A stretch of 64,000 nt of DNA from Cytobacillus citreus. GTDB taxonomy: Bacteria > Bacillota > Bacilli > Bacillales > Cytobacillaceae. Numbering within the stretch: position 1 is the first letter of the stretch; each line of letters opens with the position of its first letter. Location: assembly GCF_018343665.1 (NCBI RefSeq), contig NZ_JAGYPM010000006.1:62001-126000 (forward strand). Direction: 5' to 3'. Positions 52,312 through 60,960 of this stretch are shown one piece after another. The position numbers and the translations under genes are program-made. A model generated the notes under the pieces. It made no database searches and was not told the DNA's origin. It worked only from the letters and a program-made list of their open reading frames with translations.

Positions 52312-52818
52312 CTAATTTTCAGAGCATTTATCCCAGTTGAATCGCTTAATTCGAATCTTCTTGGCCTTCTTTTCATCCACTGACATAACGACCCATACTT
52401 CACCAATTTTACTTAACTTCTTTTTAACATTGTTTCCATTAATTTTCTTATAAAGAAAATAACCTTCTTTTCCTTCTAAGCCATTCTTTAAAAATAGTCG
52501 CCTTGAACCATTACTACTTCCGACAAATAAAGACTGTAGCGACATCTTGTCAGAATGGTCATTAAGCTTCTCCCCTACTTTTAACATCAAGTCATCAGAT
52601 ATAAATTCTTGATACTCTGATAAATCTAAGTTAAAGCTTTTAACAATATCTTTTAACACCTTATTATTAAATTCTTGATATTCTTTTTCAGATTCTTCTA
52701 TACAAACGCTTTTAGGTGGTTTTTCTTCTTTTACAGAATTAGCAAAAATAGTTTCATTATTTACTCCATGAATTAAAATAATTGATATTAACAATAAATA
52801 GGAAAATTTTTTATTCAT
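52312..52818 (-). CDS. Secreted protein, unrecognised
   Basis: A 168-residue exported protein. The N-terminal FSYLLLISIILIHGVNNETI is a signal peptide with cleavage near residue 25. The mature part is lysine-rich and charged (KEEKPPKSVCIEESEKEYQE), with two cysteines (C39 and one in WDKCSEN at the end) that could form a disulfide. No domain recognised. Confidence 0.5.
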   Translation of the reverse strand: MNKKFSYLLLISIILIHGVNNETIFANSVKEEKPPKSVCIEESEKEYQEFNNKVLKDIVKSFNLDLSEYQEFISDDLMLKVGEKLNDHSDKMSLQSLFVGSSNGSRRLFLKNGLEGKEGYFLYKKINGNNVKKKLSKIGEVWVVMSVDEKKAKKIRIKRFNWDKCSEN

Positions 52819-52920
52819 TTACATCACCCTAACTATTTTAGGCTTATTTTCACCGGATCAATATCAATTATCCTTTTTCAAACAAAATGTTTTACTTGAG
52901 TAACTCCCCATTTCCCCCCC

Positions 52921-53036
52921 ATTCCAGATTTGGTCCTAAAATGAAAATAAGCGCTGATCCTTGTTCTCTAGGAAAGCGCCCTATTATTGAAAAAGGCACA
53001 ATCCCTCTTCAAGAATTGCGCCCTATAATGGAATAA
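52921..53036. repeat. Composite boundary elements, cores 52976-52981 and 53018-53023
   Basis: TTCCAGATT-TGGTCC, hairpin AGCGCTGATCCT...AGGAAAGCGC, GCGCCC-TATTATTGAA, then a third half TTCAAGAATT-GCGCCC-TATAATGGAATAA. Here the neighbour on the left is transcribed away, and the next gene on the right is on the plus strand: the only array gene in that orientation. Confidence 0.6.
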
Positions 53037-53210
53037 ATAAAAATATGATCTCAATCAAAAAATCAATTATTTATTCTTTCATAAGCTACCCGTTACTTTA
53101 AGTACAAATCTTCACAATCTTTTCTTTTTAAATAAATCAGAAAATTCTTTATTTAACTTACTATTAATGATATTCTACAAATGAAAATAATTCCAAAAGG
53201 AGGATTTGTT

Positions 53211-53705
53211 TTGACAACCACTACAAATGGTAGAACCATTACTAATGAGGTTACAATTAATGCCCCCTTACATTTAGTTTGGTACGCTTGGACCATATCT
53301 GAACGAGTTTCAGAATGGTTCGCACCTGAAACAGTAGTAGAAGCTATGGAAGGTGGGGCGTATGAACTTTATTTTATTCCAGGAAATAAAACTGGTATGA
53401 ATACCAAAGGTTGCAAGATTATTAAACTTGTTGATGAAAAAGAGTTACGATTCACTTGGAAAGGCCCAGATCAATTTGAATCAATAATGAATAATGAAAA
53501 TGAATTAACTACTGTTAATGTTAGTCTTAAAACAGTTGATACCGATTCTACAAAAGTAATTGTTGAACATACTGGATTTAAAGAAGATAATAATTGGAAA
53601 GAAGCATTTGACTGGCATCAAATGGCTTGGTCAGGTGTTCTAAGTAGCTTAAAGTCTGCACTTGAAAAAGGTGAAGGCAGTTTATGTTGCCAACCTTTAA
53701 AATAA
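53211..53705 (+). CDS. SRPBCC/AHSA1-like protein
   Basis: A START-fold ligand-binding protein of 164 residues if it begins at TTG 53211, for which GGAGG lies 7 bp upstream (an ATG at 53181 is less likely). It has ITNEVTINAPLHLVWYAWTI, then WFAPE, GGAYELYF-PGN, and later VEHTGFKED, GWSGVLSSLK-like AWSGVLSSLKSALE, all typical of AHSA1/YndB-like proteins. The ligand is unknown. It is the sole plus-strand member of the array. Confidence 0.82.
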   Translation: MTTTTNGRTITNEVTINAPLHLVWYAWTISERVSEWFAPETVVEAMEGGAYELYFIPGNKTGMNTKGCKIIKLVDEKELRFTWKGPDQFESIMNNENELTTVNVSLKTVDTDSTKVIVEHTGFKEDNNWKEAFDWHQMAWSGVLSSLKSALEKGEGSLCCQPLK

Positions 53706-53717
53706 AATAAACTGCAC

Positions 53718-53754
53718 AAAACCATCTATTGATTCGAATTTAATAGATGGTTTT
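53718..53754 (+). terminator. Terminator of the SRPBCC gene
   Basis: AAAACCATCTATT pairs with AATAGATGGTTTT (13 bp) 12 bp after the stop, with T-rich sequence following. Confidence 0.8.
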
Positions 53755-53858
53755 AATATTTCGGTTCTTACTTTAGAAAAATCCCTATTAAACTGCCTGT
53801 TTAAGTATATTTCTTCACAATATCTTCCTAATTTCAGCATAATACCATAACTGGGTTG

Positions 53859-53921
53859 CTCCACAATCTGGCCCGATTGTGGAACAAGAAAAAATCCTGC
53901 ATATCAACACAGGATTTTTAA
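53859..53921. repeat. Boundary palindrome (core TGGCCC 53869-53874) plus AAAATCCTG hairpin
   Basis: CTCCACAATC-TGGCCC-GATTGTGGAAC is the most symmetrical simple copy, followed by the same AAAATCCTG...CAGGATTTT hairpin as in the 221-bp blocks and at 31483. Confidence 0.65.
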
Positions 53922-53932
53922 TCAAACTATAT

Positions 53933-54125
53933 TATAAATGATCAAACTTTATTTGTAGCTTTCAATTTGTTCAAAGAAAATAAAGTGTTAGACTGGAATT
54001 GTTGATTTGAGGCGGTTTTTCGGTTGAAAAATCGTCAGCTTTTGAGAATTAAGTTTTAGACTGATTAAAATAATTTCCGAAACATCAACATTAATCTTGA
54101 AAATAAAGTATTAGACTGAATTTGT
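53933..54125. mobile_element. Third set of Tn7-like sites: AATAAAGT-TTAGACTG iterons
   Basis: Direct repeats GAAAATAAAGTGTTAGACTG (53977-53996), GAGAATTAAGTTTTAGACTG (54044-54063) and GAAAATAAAGTATTAGACTG (54099-54118) lie between the boundary palindrome and the TIR gene. They are close to the classical Tn7 TnsB site (AATAAAGTCTTAAACTGA). An inverted family 1 site (TGATCAAACTTTATT) lies just left of them. Confidence 0.55.
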
Positions 54126-54154
54126 ATGTACTTTTGTTGGCAACGATTCTGACC

Positions 54155-55348
54155 TCACTTTTTGTTGCTTTCAAAGAGCATAATGTTCTTATAATTCTTA
54201 TCCAGGAACCATAGATCATTAAATTTATTAATAGAATAACACTCATTTAAAATGTCTTCTTTCCTAATTGCAAATATAGGTTTATTTAGTTCATGAGCGT
54301 AATTTAATTCATATTTCACCCATTTGGATTGCATAGAATGTTCCGATATTACAAAAATGATTGCTTTCGATTGTTCTATTCGTTTTTCTATTATTGTTCT
54401 AGTAGCTAGTCCAACTAAATTTCGTTTTAAGTAGTCATTATCATTTATCCAATCACAATAGACATTTCTCTTCCCTCGATTCAATTCTCCAATCAAATGT
54501 TGAATCTCATAAAAATCAACACTACTATGCGAAATAAAATAATCGTAAGTCTTAATTCTTTGCTCTTTTGAGTTTTGAATTCTATACTCTAGTTCTTCAG
54601 GGATTTCATTAATATTAAATCTTTCGTTAGCATACACATCTTTCAAAAATTTTCGTCGCTTCTTGTTCTTACTTGGAATGCGCATATACTTCTGTTTTCT
54701 TAATACTGCAAAATGTCCAAGCTCCTGCAAATGGTAAAAGGCCATTTCTCGCAACTGTCTATTGTATTCTGTTTCTACTTTCTTTTTAAAGAAGACAATT
54801 ACTTTAGAGCAGTAGTATTTTTGTAGTTCTTTTAAAATATATATCCTATCTTTTTGTGATGTTGATTTTCTATCATATAACCCCATCAATTCATCGAGAA
54901 ACAATGGTTCAACTTCCTGAGCTTTTATTTTTGCTATTGTGATTTTTTCTTGTCTCTTTTTTATTTTGGGTTCTCTTTCTTTCTTAAGACCCTCTTCTGC
55001 TGATATCTGCACCTCATGATTAAAACTATTCTTGTATGAATCAATATACTCCTTTGACAACAGCTTCCTGGTAATATTCAAACTTTCAACTAATAGTTTC
55101 GGTTCCATCATACTAAATCGAACCTTTTTTTGTAATACTTTTAGCTTTCTATCCTTAGCACAATAGTAATTATATTTTTCGGTCAATATCTGCCACTCAA
55201 ATGGATAATATCTTTTTATTAATGACACTATATTAACTAAGTCATATTCTTTTGGCAAAACTAAACTGATTTTATTAACATAATTGCTGAGATCTTTCTT
55301 AATACTCACAAGTTCTTTTGTGTACATATGTTTAGTGAAACCCGACAT
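54155..55348 (-). CDS. TIR-domain protein
   Basis: A 397-residue protein. Residues about 266-375 are a TIR domain: YDYFISHSSVDFYEIQHLIG, VYCDWINDND, IEQSKAIIFVISEHSMQSKW, then VKYELNYAHELNKPIFAI, where the Glu of K-Y-E-L is in the position of the catalytic NADase glutamate. Residues 1-260 are a lysine-rich helical region with no known domain. TIR proteins in bacteria commonly act in phage defence by cleaving NAD or making signalling nucleotides. It lies next to two more TIR genes and a broken one, so defence is the likely role. Confidence 0.82.
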   Translation of the reverse strand: MSGFTKHMYTKELVSIKKDLSNYVNKISLVLPKEYDLVNIVSLIKRYYPFEWQILTEKYNYYCAKDRKLKVLQKKVRFSMMEPKLLVESLNITRKLLSKEYIDSYKNSFNHEVQISAEEGLKKEREPKIKKRQEKITIAKIKAQEVEPLFLDELMGLYDRKSTSQKDRIYILKELQKYYCSKVIVFFKKKVETEYNRQLREMAFYHLQELGHFAVLRKQKYMRIPSKNKKRRKFLKDVYANERFNINEIPEELEYRIQNSKEQRIKTYDYFISHSSVDFYEIQHLIGELNRGKRNVYCDWINDNDYLKRNLVGLATRTIIEKRIEQSKAIIFVISEHSMQSKWVKYELNYAHELNKPIFAIRKEDILNECYSINKFNDLWFLDKNYKNIMLFESNKK

Positions 55349-55700
55349 TTTGAGTCCCCTTCAATACTTTTAGATAATGCAGTGAATCAGGCTAAGCCTT
55401 ATTGAATCGCATTGATTCACCAAAACTCTTTCTGGTAATACTACTGCTAAGACTGCATTGCCTTACTTACTCTATCATTTCTTGAGAGCTTTTAATAACT
55501 AATCTCCCAGGGGATCCATTGGTCCTTCTCAGAAGTCCAATCTTTCATTTTTTTCGAGATTAATACTATAGTAATGCTACTATCATAAATTTTATCTTTT
55601 AGTTTTTTTCAAATCCATCTACGTAATGCCTTGTGATGCTAGACTAAAAAGTAGACACAGATTGTTATAATAAAATAAACAACAATAATGGGGTGTCTAC

Positions 55701-55994
55701 ATGACCAAAGGTACTGGTAAACGTTATGATGAAACATTCAAAAAAGAAACAGTGAAGTATATTCTTGAGAACAATAAACCAGTCGCACAAGTGGCTAGAG
55801 AAACTGGAATCAATATAAATACTTTACATGGATGGGTCAAGAAATATGGTGAACAGCCCGAGGTAAAGGCTGTACAAACATTTTCATCTCCAGAAGCCGA
55901 ACTAAAAGCATTACAAAAACAATTGCGTGATCTGGAGGAGGAAAACGAAATTTTAAAAAAGGCGATGCACTACTTCGCGAAAAGCCCTCGGTAA
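55701..55994 (+). CDS. IS3 transposase OrfA
   Basis: 97 residues: an HTH (RYDETFKKETVKYILENNKP, then VAQVARETGININTLHGWVK) and a leucine-zipper region (LKALQKQLRDLEEENEILKK). The heptamer A-AAA-AAG at 55955-55961 near the 3' end is a classic IS3 -1 frameshift site. OrfA binds the IS ends and forms the N-terminus of OrfAB. Confidence 0.9.
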   Translation: MTKGTGKRYDETFKKETVKYILENNKPVAQVARETGININTLHGWVKKYGEQPEVKAVQTFSSPEAELKALQKQLRDLEEENEILKKAMHYFAKSPR

Positions 55995-56860
55995 AGTATG
56001 ATTTTATTCATCATCATCACTCCCAATACCGAGTGGAGAAGATGTGCAAAGTCCTGGGAGTTTCTAAAAGCGGCTATTTCAAATGGATAAAACGACCAAA
56101 GAGTAGCCGACAGAAAAAGCATGAGGAACTGTCTCAACAGGTCTTGAAAACTCACATTGAATTCAAGCAACGCTATGGAAGCATAAAAATTACAAAAATG
56201 CTAAACAAGCGAGGAATAAAAGTAAGCCAGCGTACAGTTTCACGCATCATGACAAAGAATAATTGGAAATCTTGCACAACCAAAAAATATAAAGCTACGA
56301 CCAATTCCAAGCACCATCATCCAATAAGTGAAAATGTGTTAAATAGACAATTTAAGGCGGACAAGCCCAACCAGTCGTGGGTTACAGATATTACGTACAT
56401 CCCGACAAATGAGGGGTGGCTTTATTTGGCAAGTGTCATGGATTTGTATTCCCGCAAAATTGTCGGATGGTCTATGGATAAAACGATGACAAAGGAGCTA
56501 GTGATGAATGCTTTAAAAATGGCGTACCATCGCCAGAAGCCTGGTAATGGGCTTATTCATCACTCCGATCGTGGCGTCCAGTATGCATCAACTGAATATC
56601 AGAAACTATTAAAACAATATCAGATGATTGGCAGCATGAGCCGCAAAGGAAACTGTTACGACAACGCTTGTATCGAGTCCTTTCACGGTATTCTTAAACG
56701 TGAACTCGTTTATCAAACAAGATACAGAACAAGAAATGAAGCCAGAAAATCGATCTTTGAATATATCGAATTCTTCTATAATTCAAAGCGAATTCATTCA
56801 ACTCTTGACTATCACACACCTAATGAATTCGAGAAAATGTATGTTCAAACAGTGGCATAA
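55952..56860 (+). CDS. IS3 transposase OrfB (expressed as OrfAB by -1 frameshift)
   Basis: The -1 frame is open from the slippery site through LLREKPSVKYDFIHHHHSQY and MCKVLGVSKSGYFKW. A rve integrase core follows: VTDITYIPTNEGWLYLASVM (first Asp), SDRGVQYAS (second Asp) and CIESFHGILKRE (Glu), then FYNSKRIHSTL. The DDE triad is intact, so the element may be active. A stand-alone GTG start at 56033 is possible but less likely. Confidence 0.88.
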   Translation, partial: FKKGDALLREKPSVKYDFIHHHHSQYRVEKMCKVLGVSKSGYFKWIKRPKSSRQKKHEELSQQVLKTHIEFKQRYGSIKITKMLNKRGIKVSQRTVSRIMTKNNWKSCTTKKYKATTNSKHHHPISENVLNRQFKADKPNQSWVTDITYIPTNEGWLYLASVMDLYSRKIVGWSMDKTMTKELVMNALKMAYHRQKPGNGLIHHSDRGVQYASTEYQKLLKQYQMIGSMSRKGNCYDNACIESFHGILKRELVYQTRYRTRNEARKSIFEYIEFFYNSKRIHSTLDYHTPNEFEKMYVQTVA

Positions 56861-57084
56861 AATTTTCCTGCATAAAAAAGTTTAAAAATGGTTTTCTTTT
56901 AAACTTTTTTGTGCAGGCCACCAAGCGATAGCGCGGTAGAAAATCTGTGTCTATTTTCTTGACATAGTATCATTGCTTTAGTGCCTGGTTCGTCGTTTAG
57001 AGGATAAACGCTACTATCATTATATTTATATGACACTAATATCTTATTTCCCATTATCACTACCCACAATTACTTGTTTACTCA

Positions 57085-58962
57085 TTAAATTTCTAATGTA
57101 TCAAATAATTTCTTTGCCAACCTTGCATAATCTGGGCTAATCATTAATTCTCGATTAAGTTCCTCAGATAGATTGTTTGGCTTTCCCTTCCATCCTTCTC
57201 TATGGAGCTCTGAAGCAATTTCTGCTGCTCTTCCTCCAACCGACCCAATTAAGAAGACAGGAATATTTTGAGATATTGCAAGTGATATTTCCTCGTCAAC
57301 ACCAGGTGGAATGCCTGGCCTTAAGGTCTTCCCTCCTATTACTATCATACATGATGCATTTTCTGGTTTAATCATCGCTTTTCTCATTGCGGTCAGGCTC
57401 TTATCCCGGTCATTATCAACTTGGTCTATCCCAGTTACAGTTGCTTGAGATGACATCTCTTCAATGGTTGCTTGTGTAACAAAATGTTTTGAGATAAACA
57501 AGTGTACAGCTTGAATAAAATCATCTGGACGTCTTAGCTTTGCTTTATCAAAAATTACTTGTTGGAAAGTTGGATGTGCACCGAAAACAACGGTCCAATT
57601 TCTGTCAAGTATAGCTTCCACAAAAGCACAGAGAGCATTCCAAAGAGCTTGCTGATATTCTGGAGCACAGTCAGGAAACGCTCCCGAGATAATAACACCT
57701 TTTTTGGTCTCATCCTTGGGTAAGTTTCCCCTGAATAGAAGCTCTAGACTTGAAACATAGTCATCACACGAGTCAATAAAGTGGGGGTCCTCTAACACTT
57801 CTTCATTATTTTGCGAAGCCATTGGTGCAAGCATTAATGCTGAATCATAAACATGTCCCAACCGTGGGTGTTTTGAATAGCCCTGCTCTATAATTGAACT
57901 GGAAAACATATTCTTGTCCTCATCGCGTGGTATTCTTCCATAAAAACTAATAAGATGTGTCATTGGTCGTTGTACGTACCGGTAACCTCCGCGAGGTATA
58001 TTAACCTGATACAAATAATGTCGCTGGTCTAGAACCTCAAGGGTAATCTTCCCCTCCCTTTGTAAATCACGTATACGTTGTAGATGACCAAATATATTCT
58101 TGGCATTTTCTCTAGAAATTTCAAATGCTTTATGAATAACAGAATCAACAAGATTTTGGTCAACTCTTCTCAAACCCAACTCGATTTTAGAATCTACAAA
58201 ATGTGGAAAATCTGCTGGTTTTATCTTTAGGTCTACTCGATCTGTATCCTCTCCGAGTTTCACCCACACTATTGGTAAGTTCATAGTTAATGCCATCTTC
58301 AATTCTAACTCAATCCATTGAGACTCTCCGCTTAGAGGAGTGTCTAGGAAAACGACTGCATCACTCTTACGAAGATTACGTTCAATGACTTCTTGAGCAT
58401 CTTCACCAACCAGTATATCACTTAAATCTCGGAATCGATCCTGAGCCCTCAAACATAACTCATCATAAAATGCTCCTGCTATTTCCTCACCATCTATTCT
58501 ACGGTGACTTAAAAACAGAACCATGTTCCTTCTAGTCAATGTGGGTTGTAGTATTGAAACCACATCCCTTGCCATTGCAATAGCTACTGTTTCTAATTGT
58601 GATTGGGTCAATTTTCTGCGTTGAAGGGCATCATACACATCATAGCTTTGGGAATCTGGTATGCAACTAGGAGGTACACGATGTGCAGGAGTTATTGCGA
58701 CAGGAAGAAGCTTCGCACCAGTCTCAACTGCATCTCTAAGGAATGATTGAAATGATGAAGAATAGGAATCATTTGTTCTATTAAAAAAGATAACAATATC
58801 TTCATTGATCGGCTGCATTATCGAGTGGAGTACCATTTCACTTGTAATCGGTGTCGTCTCAGCATGCTTTTCTAATTCATCTCGAAAAAACTTAAAAAAA
58901 TCATTTGATATTTGTACTTCTCCTAATGTTATTCTTGGGTGAACAATATATGCTCTCACCAA
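57085..58962 (-). CDS. TIR-SLOG (STALD-like) fusion protein
   Basis: A 625-residue protein with three parts. Residues 1-130 contain a TIR/flavodoxin-like segment (EDIVIFFNRTNDSYSSSFQS). Residues 146-235 are a TIR domain (MVLFLSHRRIDGEEIAGAFY; SDAVVFLDTPLSGESQWIEL with Glu218/Glu220 near the catalytic position). Residues about 420-585 are a SLOG-type Rossmann domain (KGVIISGAFP; NWTVVFGAHPTFQQV; CMIVIGGKTLRPGIPPGVDE; VFLIGSVGG). SLOG domains sense nucleotide signals, as in ThsA of Thoeris. It starts at GTG with AGAGGTGG and precedes a destroyed ThsB-like TIR gene by 31 bp. Abortive-infection defence is probable. Confidence 0.8.
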   Translation of the reverse strand: MVRAYIVHPRITLGEVQISNDFFKFFRDELEKHAETTPITSEMVLHSIMQPINEDIVIFFNRTNDSYSSSFQSFLRDAVETGAKLLPVAITPAHRVPPSCIPDSQSYDVYDALQRRKLTQSQLETVAIAMARDVVSILQPTLTRRNMVLFLSHRRIDGEEIAGAFYDELCLRAQDRFRDLSDILVGEDAQEVIERNLRKSDAVVFLDTPLSGESQWIELELKMALTMNLPIVWVKLGEDTDRVDLKIKPADFPHFVDSKIELGLRRVDQNLVDSVIHKAFEISRENAKNIFGHLQRIRDLQREGKITLEVLDQRHYLYQVNIPRGGYRYVQRPMTHLISFYGRIPRDEDKNMFSSSIIEQGYSKHPRLGHVYDSALMLAPMASQNNEEVLEDPHFIDSCDDYVSSLELLFRGNLPKDETKKGVIISGAFPDCAPEYQQALWNALCAFVEAILDRNWTVVFGAHPTFQQVIFDKAKLRRPDDFIQAVHLFISKHFVTQATIEEMSSQATVTGIDQVDNDRDKSLTAMRKAMIKPENASCMIVIGGKTLRPGIPPGVDEEISLAISQNIPVFLIGSVGGRAAEIASELHREGWKGKPNNLSEELNRELMISPDYARLAKKLFDTLEI

Positions 58963-59352
58963 ACCACCTCTTATTATCCTGTGCTTTTTACTTTATTAGG
59001 TAAAAAACCCTAAGTCATTCTTAGCAATCATCTACACTATTTACTGTTAAGTTAATTACTATTATCCTTAAAACAGTATGGTCGTATTTACCTATATATC
59101 TATTATAATACATTTTTCTACATTTTATTTCATTCTTAATAACTCTCATATTTTTATTTTTTTGAAAGTAACAAAAGTTAGTAATTTCCCCAAAGGGCTT
59201 CGTTTATAAATTAAAATAAAAACCGCTCATTTGTATGAGCGGGATTTCTTTTAAAATATTATTTTAGACAATTATAAAGGCTAGTTCACAAAATCCCTTA
59301 ATTCTTTCGCAAATTTCTTTATAACTATATTTCATAAATCCCATAAACTTAC
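58963..59352. other. Intergenic region with minus-strand terminator
   Basis: CCGCTCAT/ATGAGCGG (59223-59242), followed on the minus strand by TTTTTATTTT, ends the membrane/TIR operon. The rest is AT-rich and probably holds the promoter of the TIR-SLOG gene. Confidence 0.6.
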
Positions 59353-59979
59353 CTATGGTTTCATTCGCTTCACTAAATCAAATTGATCTGTCCTATTTCG
59401 TTTTTCAAGTGCTGAATCAATATAATCCTTAGGATTTTTCATAAAGTCATCGAAAGCTACTAGAGAAATATAATTATCTTTAGCAGAGTTCCATCTCCCT
59501 TCTGTTGGGCAATATTTATATGTTTTTTTGACGTTTAGCATATTTTTTCGTACTAAGTTTTCAAAATCAGTAATGGTCGTAACTTCGTCTGTTTCAGCAG
59601 AAATAACATAACTTTTAGCTTCTGGTGTATAAAGCGCAATTACTCCATTAGTGCGATTCCCAGTGCGGTCTTCTAATGAATAACGCAATTCATCATAAAG
59701 CCAATCATCATAAACATTTTTATAAGACCATGTTCCATTATCAAAAACTTGCTTTGTATTGTAATTGATTGCATTTGGTGTTAATACAACAATCGTCAAT
59801 GAACAGTCTTCGAGTTTTTCATAAAGATATTTTTGAATAGTATCTTCACTCATATTCGAGCGATCTTCATCTTCAGACTTATTGATTGTGTACTGGAGTT
59901 CGTCGAATTTTTCAACAAGCTTATTTTTAAAGTCTAATCCATCAGAAAATCTAAAGGACACAAATACATTACTAGCCAT
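59353..59979 (-). CDS. ThsB-like TIR (DUF1863/MTH538 type) protein
   Basis: A 208-residue TIR protein. It has NVFVSFRFSDGLDFKNKLVE, SMSEDTIQKYLYEKLEDCSL-like, LTIVVLTPNAINYNTK and DDWLYDELRYSLEDRTG, with the Glu of D-E-L in the catalytic place, then NGVIALYTPE. The family includes Thoeris ThsB, which makes an NAD-derived signal on infection. AAGGAGG precedes its start, and it lies 10 bp downstream of a membrane-protein gene. It would signal to, or act with, that membrane partner (inference). Confidence 0.82.
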   Translation of the reverse strand: MASNVFVSFRFSDGLDFKNKLVEKFDELQYTINKSEDEDRSNMSEDTIQKYLYEKLEDCSLTIVVLTPNAINYNTKQVFDNGTWSYKNVYDDWLYDELRYSLEDRTGNRTNGVIALYTPEAKSYVISAETDEVTTITDFENLVRKNMLNVKKTYKYCPTEGRWNSAKDNYISLVAFDDFMKNPKDYIDSALEKRNRTDQFDLVKRMKP

Positions 59980-59989
59980 AAAAACCTCC

Positions 59990-60385
59990 TTAGGGTTTAA
60001 AAATAAAAAGTAAAACTATTGTAATTAATGTGATACTACCATAAGTCCATCCAAGAATAGGTCTCAGGGCAGTACAAATCCCTTTTTCTTTGAAAATCGG
60101 TGTCATTTCAAAATCAATTTGGTCATCATCTTTTTTTCGCACTTCATCATATAAATTCCTAAAACCACGCTCCAAATACAAATAATAAGCGTCATGAAAC
60201 CAGAACAAAAGTACAACACCAAGAATCAAAATTAAAATCAAGTAATCACTTTTAGCAAGCCAATAAGCATACATTGCACCGAATGCAGTAACCGACCATC
60301 CTTTGATAATAAATGAGTTGGAACCCATACGAGTGATAACACCCTGAATCATTTCCAAATGTTTATGTTTTTTCTCGTCAGCCAT
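59990..60385 (-). CDS. Membrane protein partner of the TIR gene
   Basis: A 131-residue protein from the ATG at 60385 (MADEKKHKHLEMIQGVITRM). Two adjacent helices (GWSVTAFGAMYAYWLAK and YLILILILGVVLLFWF) are followed by a cytoplasmic segment (YLYLERGFRNLYDEVRKKDD) and a last helix (TYGSITLITIVLLFIF). KHLE-IQ--I-RM--NSF-IKGWS is a pattern I recall in genes beside MTH538-type TIR proteins. A membrane-disrupting effector is plausible. The TTG at 60415 is a less likely start because an upstream ORF couples into this ATG. Confidence 0.65.
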   Translation of the reverse strand: MADEKKHKHLEMIQGVITRMGSNSFIIKGWSVTAFGAMYAYWLAKSDYLILILILGVVLLFWFHDAYYLYLERGFRNLYDEVRKKDDDQIDFEMTPIFKEKGICTALRPILGWTYGSITLITIVLLFIFKP

Positions 60386-60468
60386 CAATCCATAGCCTTC
60401 ACTTTCTCCTCGCAAAAGGCAAATTCCTTTTTACTAAATCCGTATTCATAAATCTGCTTATCTATCAT
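60385..60468 (-). CDS. 27-residue ORF coupled to the membrane gene
   Basis: GGAGGGG lies 3 bp before its ATG; it encodes MIDKQIYEYGFSKKEFAFCE and seven more residues, and its TGA overlaps the next ATG in TGATG. The strong ribosome site and coupling suggest real translation. It may be a small immunity or regulatory peptide, or only a coupling leader. Confidence 0.5.
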   Translation of the reverse strand: MIDKQIYEYGFSKKEFAFCEEKVKAMD

Positions 60469-60546
60469 ACACCCCTCCAAATAAGAAATTGTTACCACTA
60501 TTATACTATAATTTCCAATATTTGAAGTGGGTAATTAGCAAATCTC

Positions 60547-60774
60547 CTAGATTAGTTGATTGGATAGACTTTCTTTAACTCCCTCGCCTTCTACTAAAAT
60601 GAAAAGCTGAGGAACTGGTGCTTTGTGGTAGCCAAGTACGCCACCTTTTTCTATGTGCATTAAGCCTATATTGATCGGTTCCACCGTCTTCATTATCTTT
60701 AAGTAAAAAGCTGAAACAGAATTGTAATTGTTAATTGCTTGACCTAACTCTTTACCGAATTTAAAAACTTCCAT
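60547..60774 (-). pseudogene. Cupin protein, C-terminally truncated
   Basis: 75 residues: MEVFKFGKELGQAINNYNSV, IGLMHIEKGGVLGYHKAPVP, QLFILVEGEGV and then an unrelated 9-residue tail. In intact small cupins the G-E-G-W strand is followed by about 40 more residues including a second histidine motif. Only one metal-binding half remains. Confidence 0.55.
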
Positions 60775-60960
60775 AACATCCTCCTATCTTTTTATACATA
60801 TTTATCATACCTATATAGAGGATTATTTGGAGTAAATTTCTTCTTGATGTAACCTGCTTCGTTAATGGAATAACGATAATAAACTCTATTTTGATAGCTC
60901 CGTTACTTTAAATGTATTCCTTCACAATCTCTATTTTTTAAAATCTTACCACCGAGCGTT

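Larger units (their letters stand above)
55640..56966 (+). mobile_element. IS3-family (IS150-like) insertion sequence
   Basis: A complete element of about 1.33 kb with orfA, orfB and terminal inverted repeats sharing AAA-TAGACACAGATT (left about 55640-55664; right about 56939-56966). It sits inside the ThsB-like TIR gene. No clean target duplication could be read. There is an intact slippery site for the fusion transposase. A TTTAAACTTTTTT-type hairpin lies near 56874-56914 inside the right end. Confidence 0.85.
55380..57054 (-). pseudogene. ThsB-like TIR gene split by an IS3 element
   Basis: The minus-strand ATG at 57054 gives MGNKILVSYKYNDSSVYPLN, then DEPGTKA, directly followed by the IS3 end. 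Beyond the IS (below 55640) the reading resumes as [28 protein letters not shown] and [15 protein letters not shown], then in another frame NAVLAVVLPE. These are successive motifs of the DUF1863/MTH538-like TIR family. Besides the insertion, a deletion of about 30 codons and frameshifts are visible. The start lies 31 bp after the TIR-SLOG stop, so both belonged to one operon. Confidence 0.75.
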
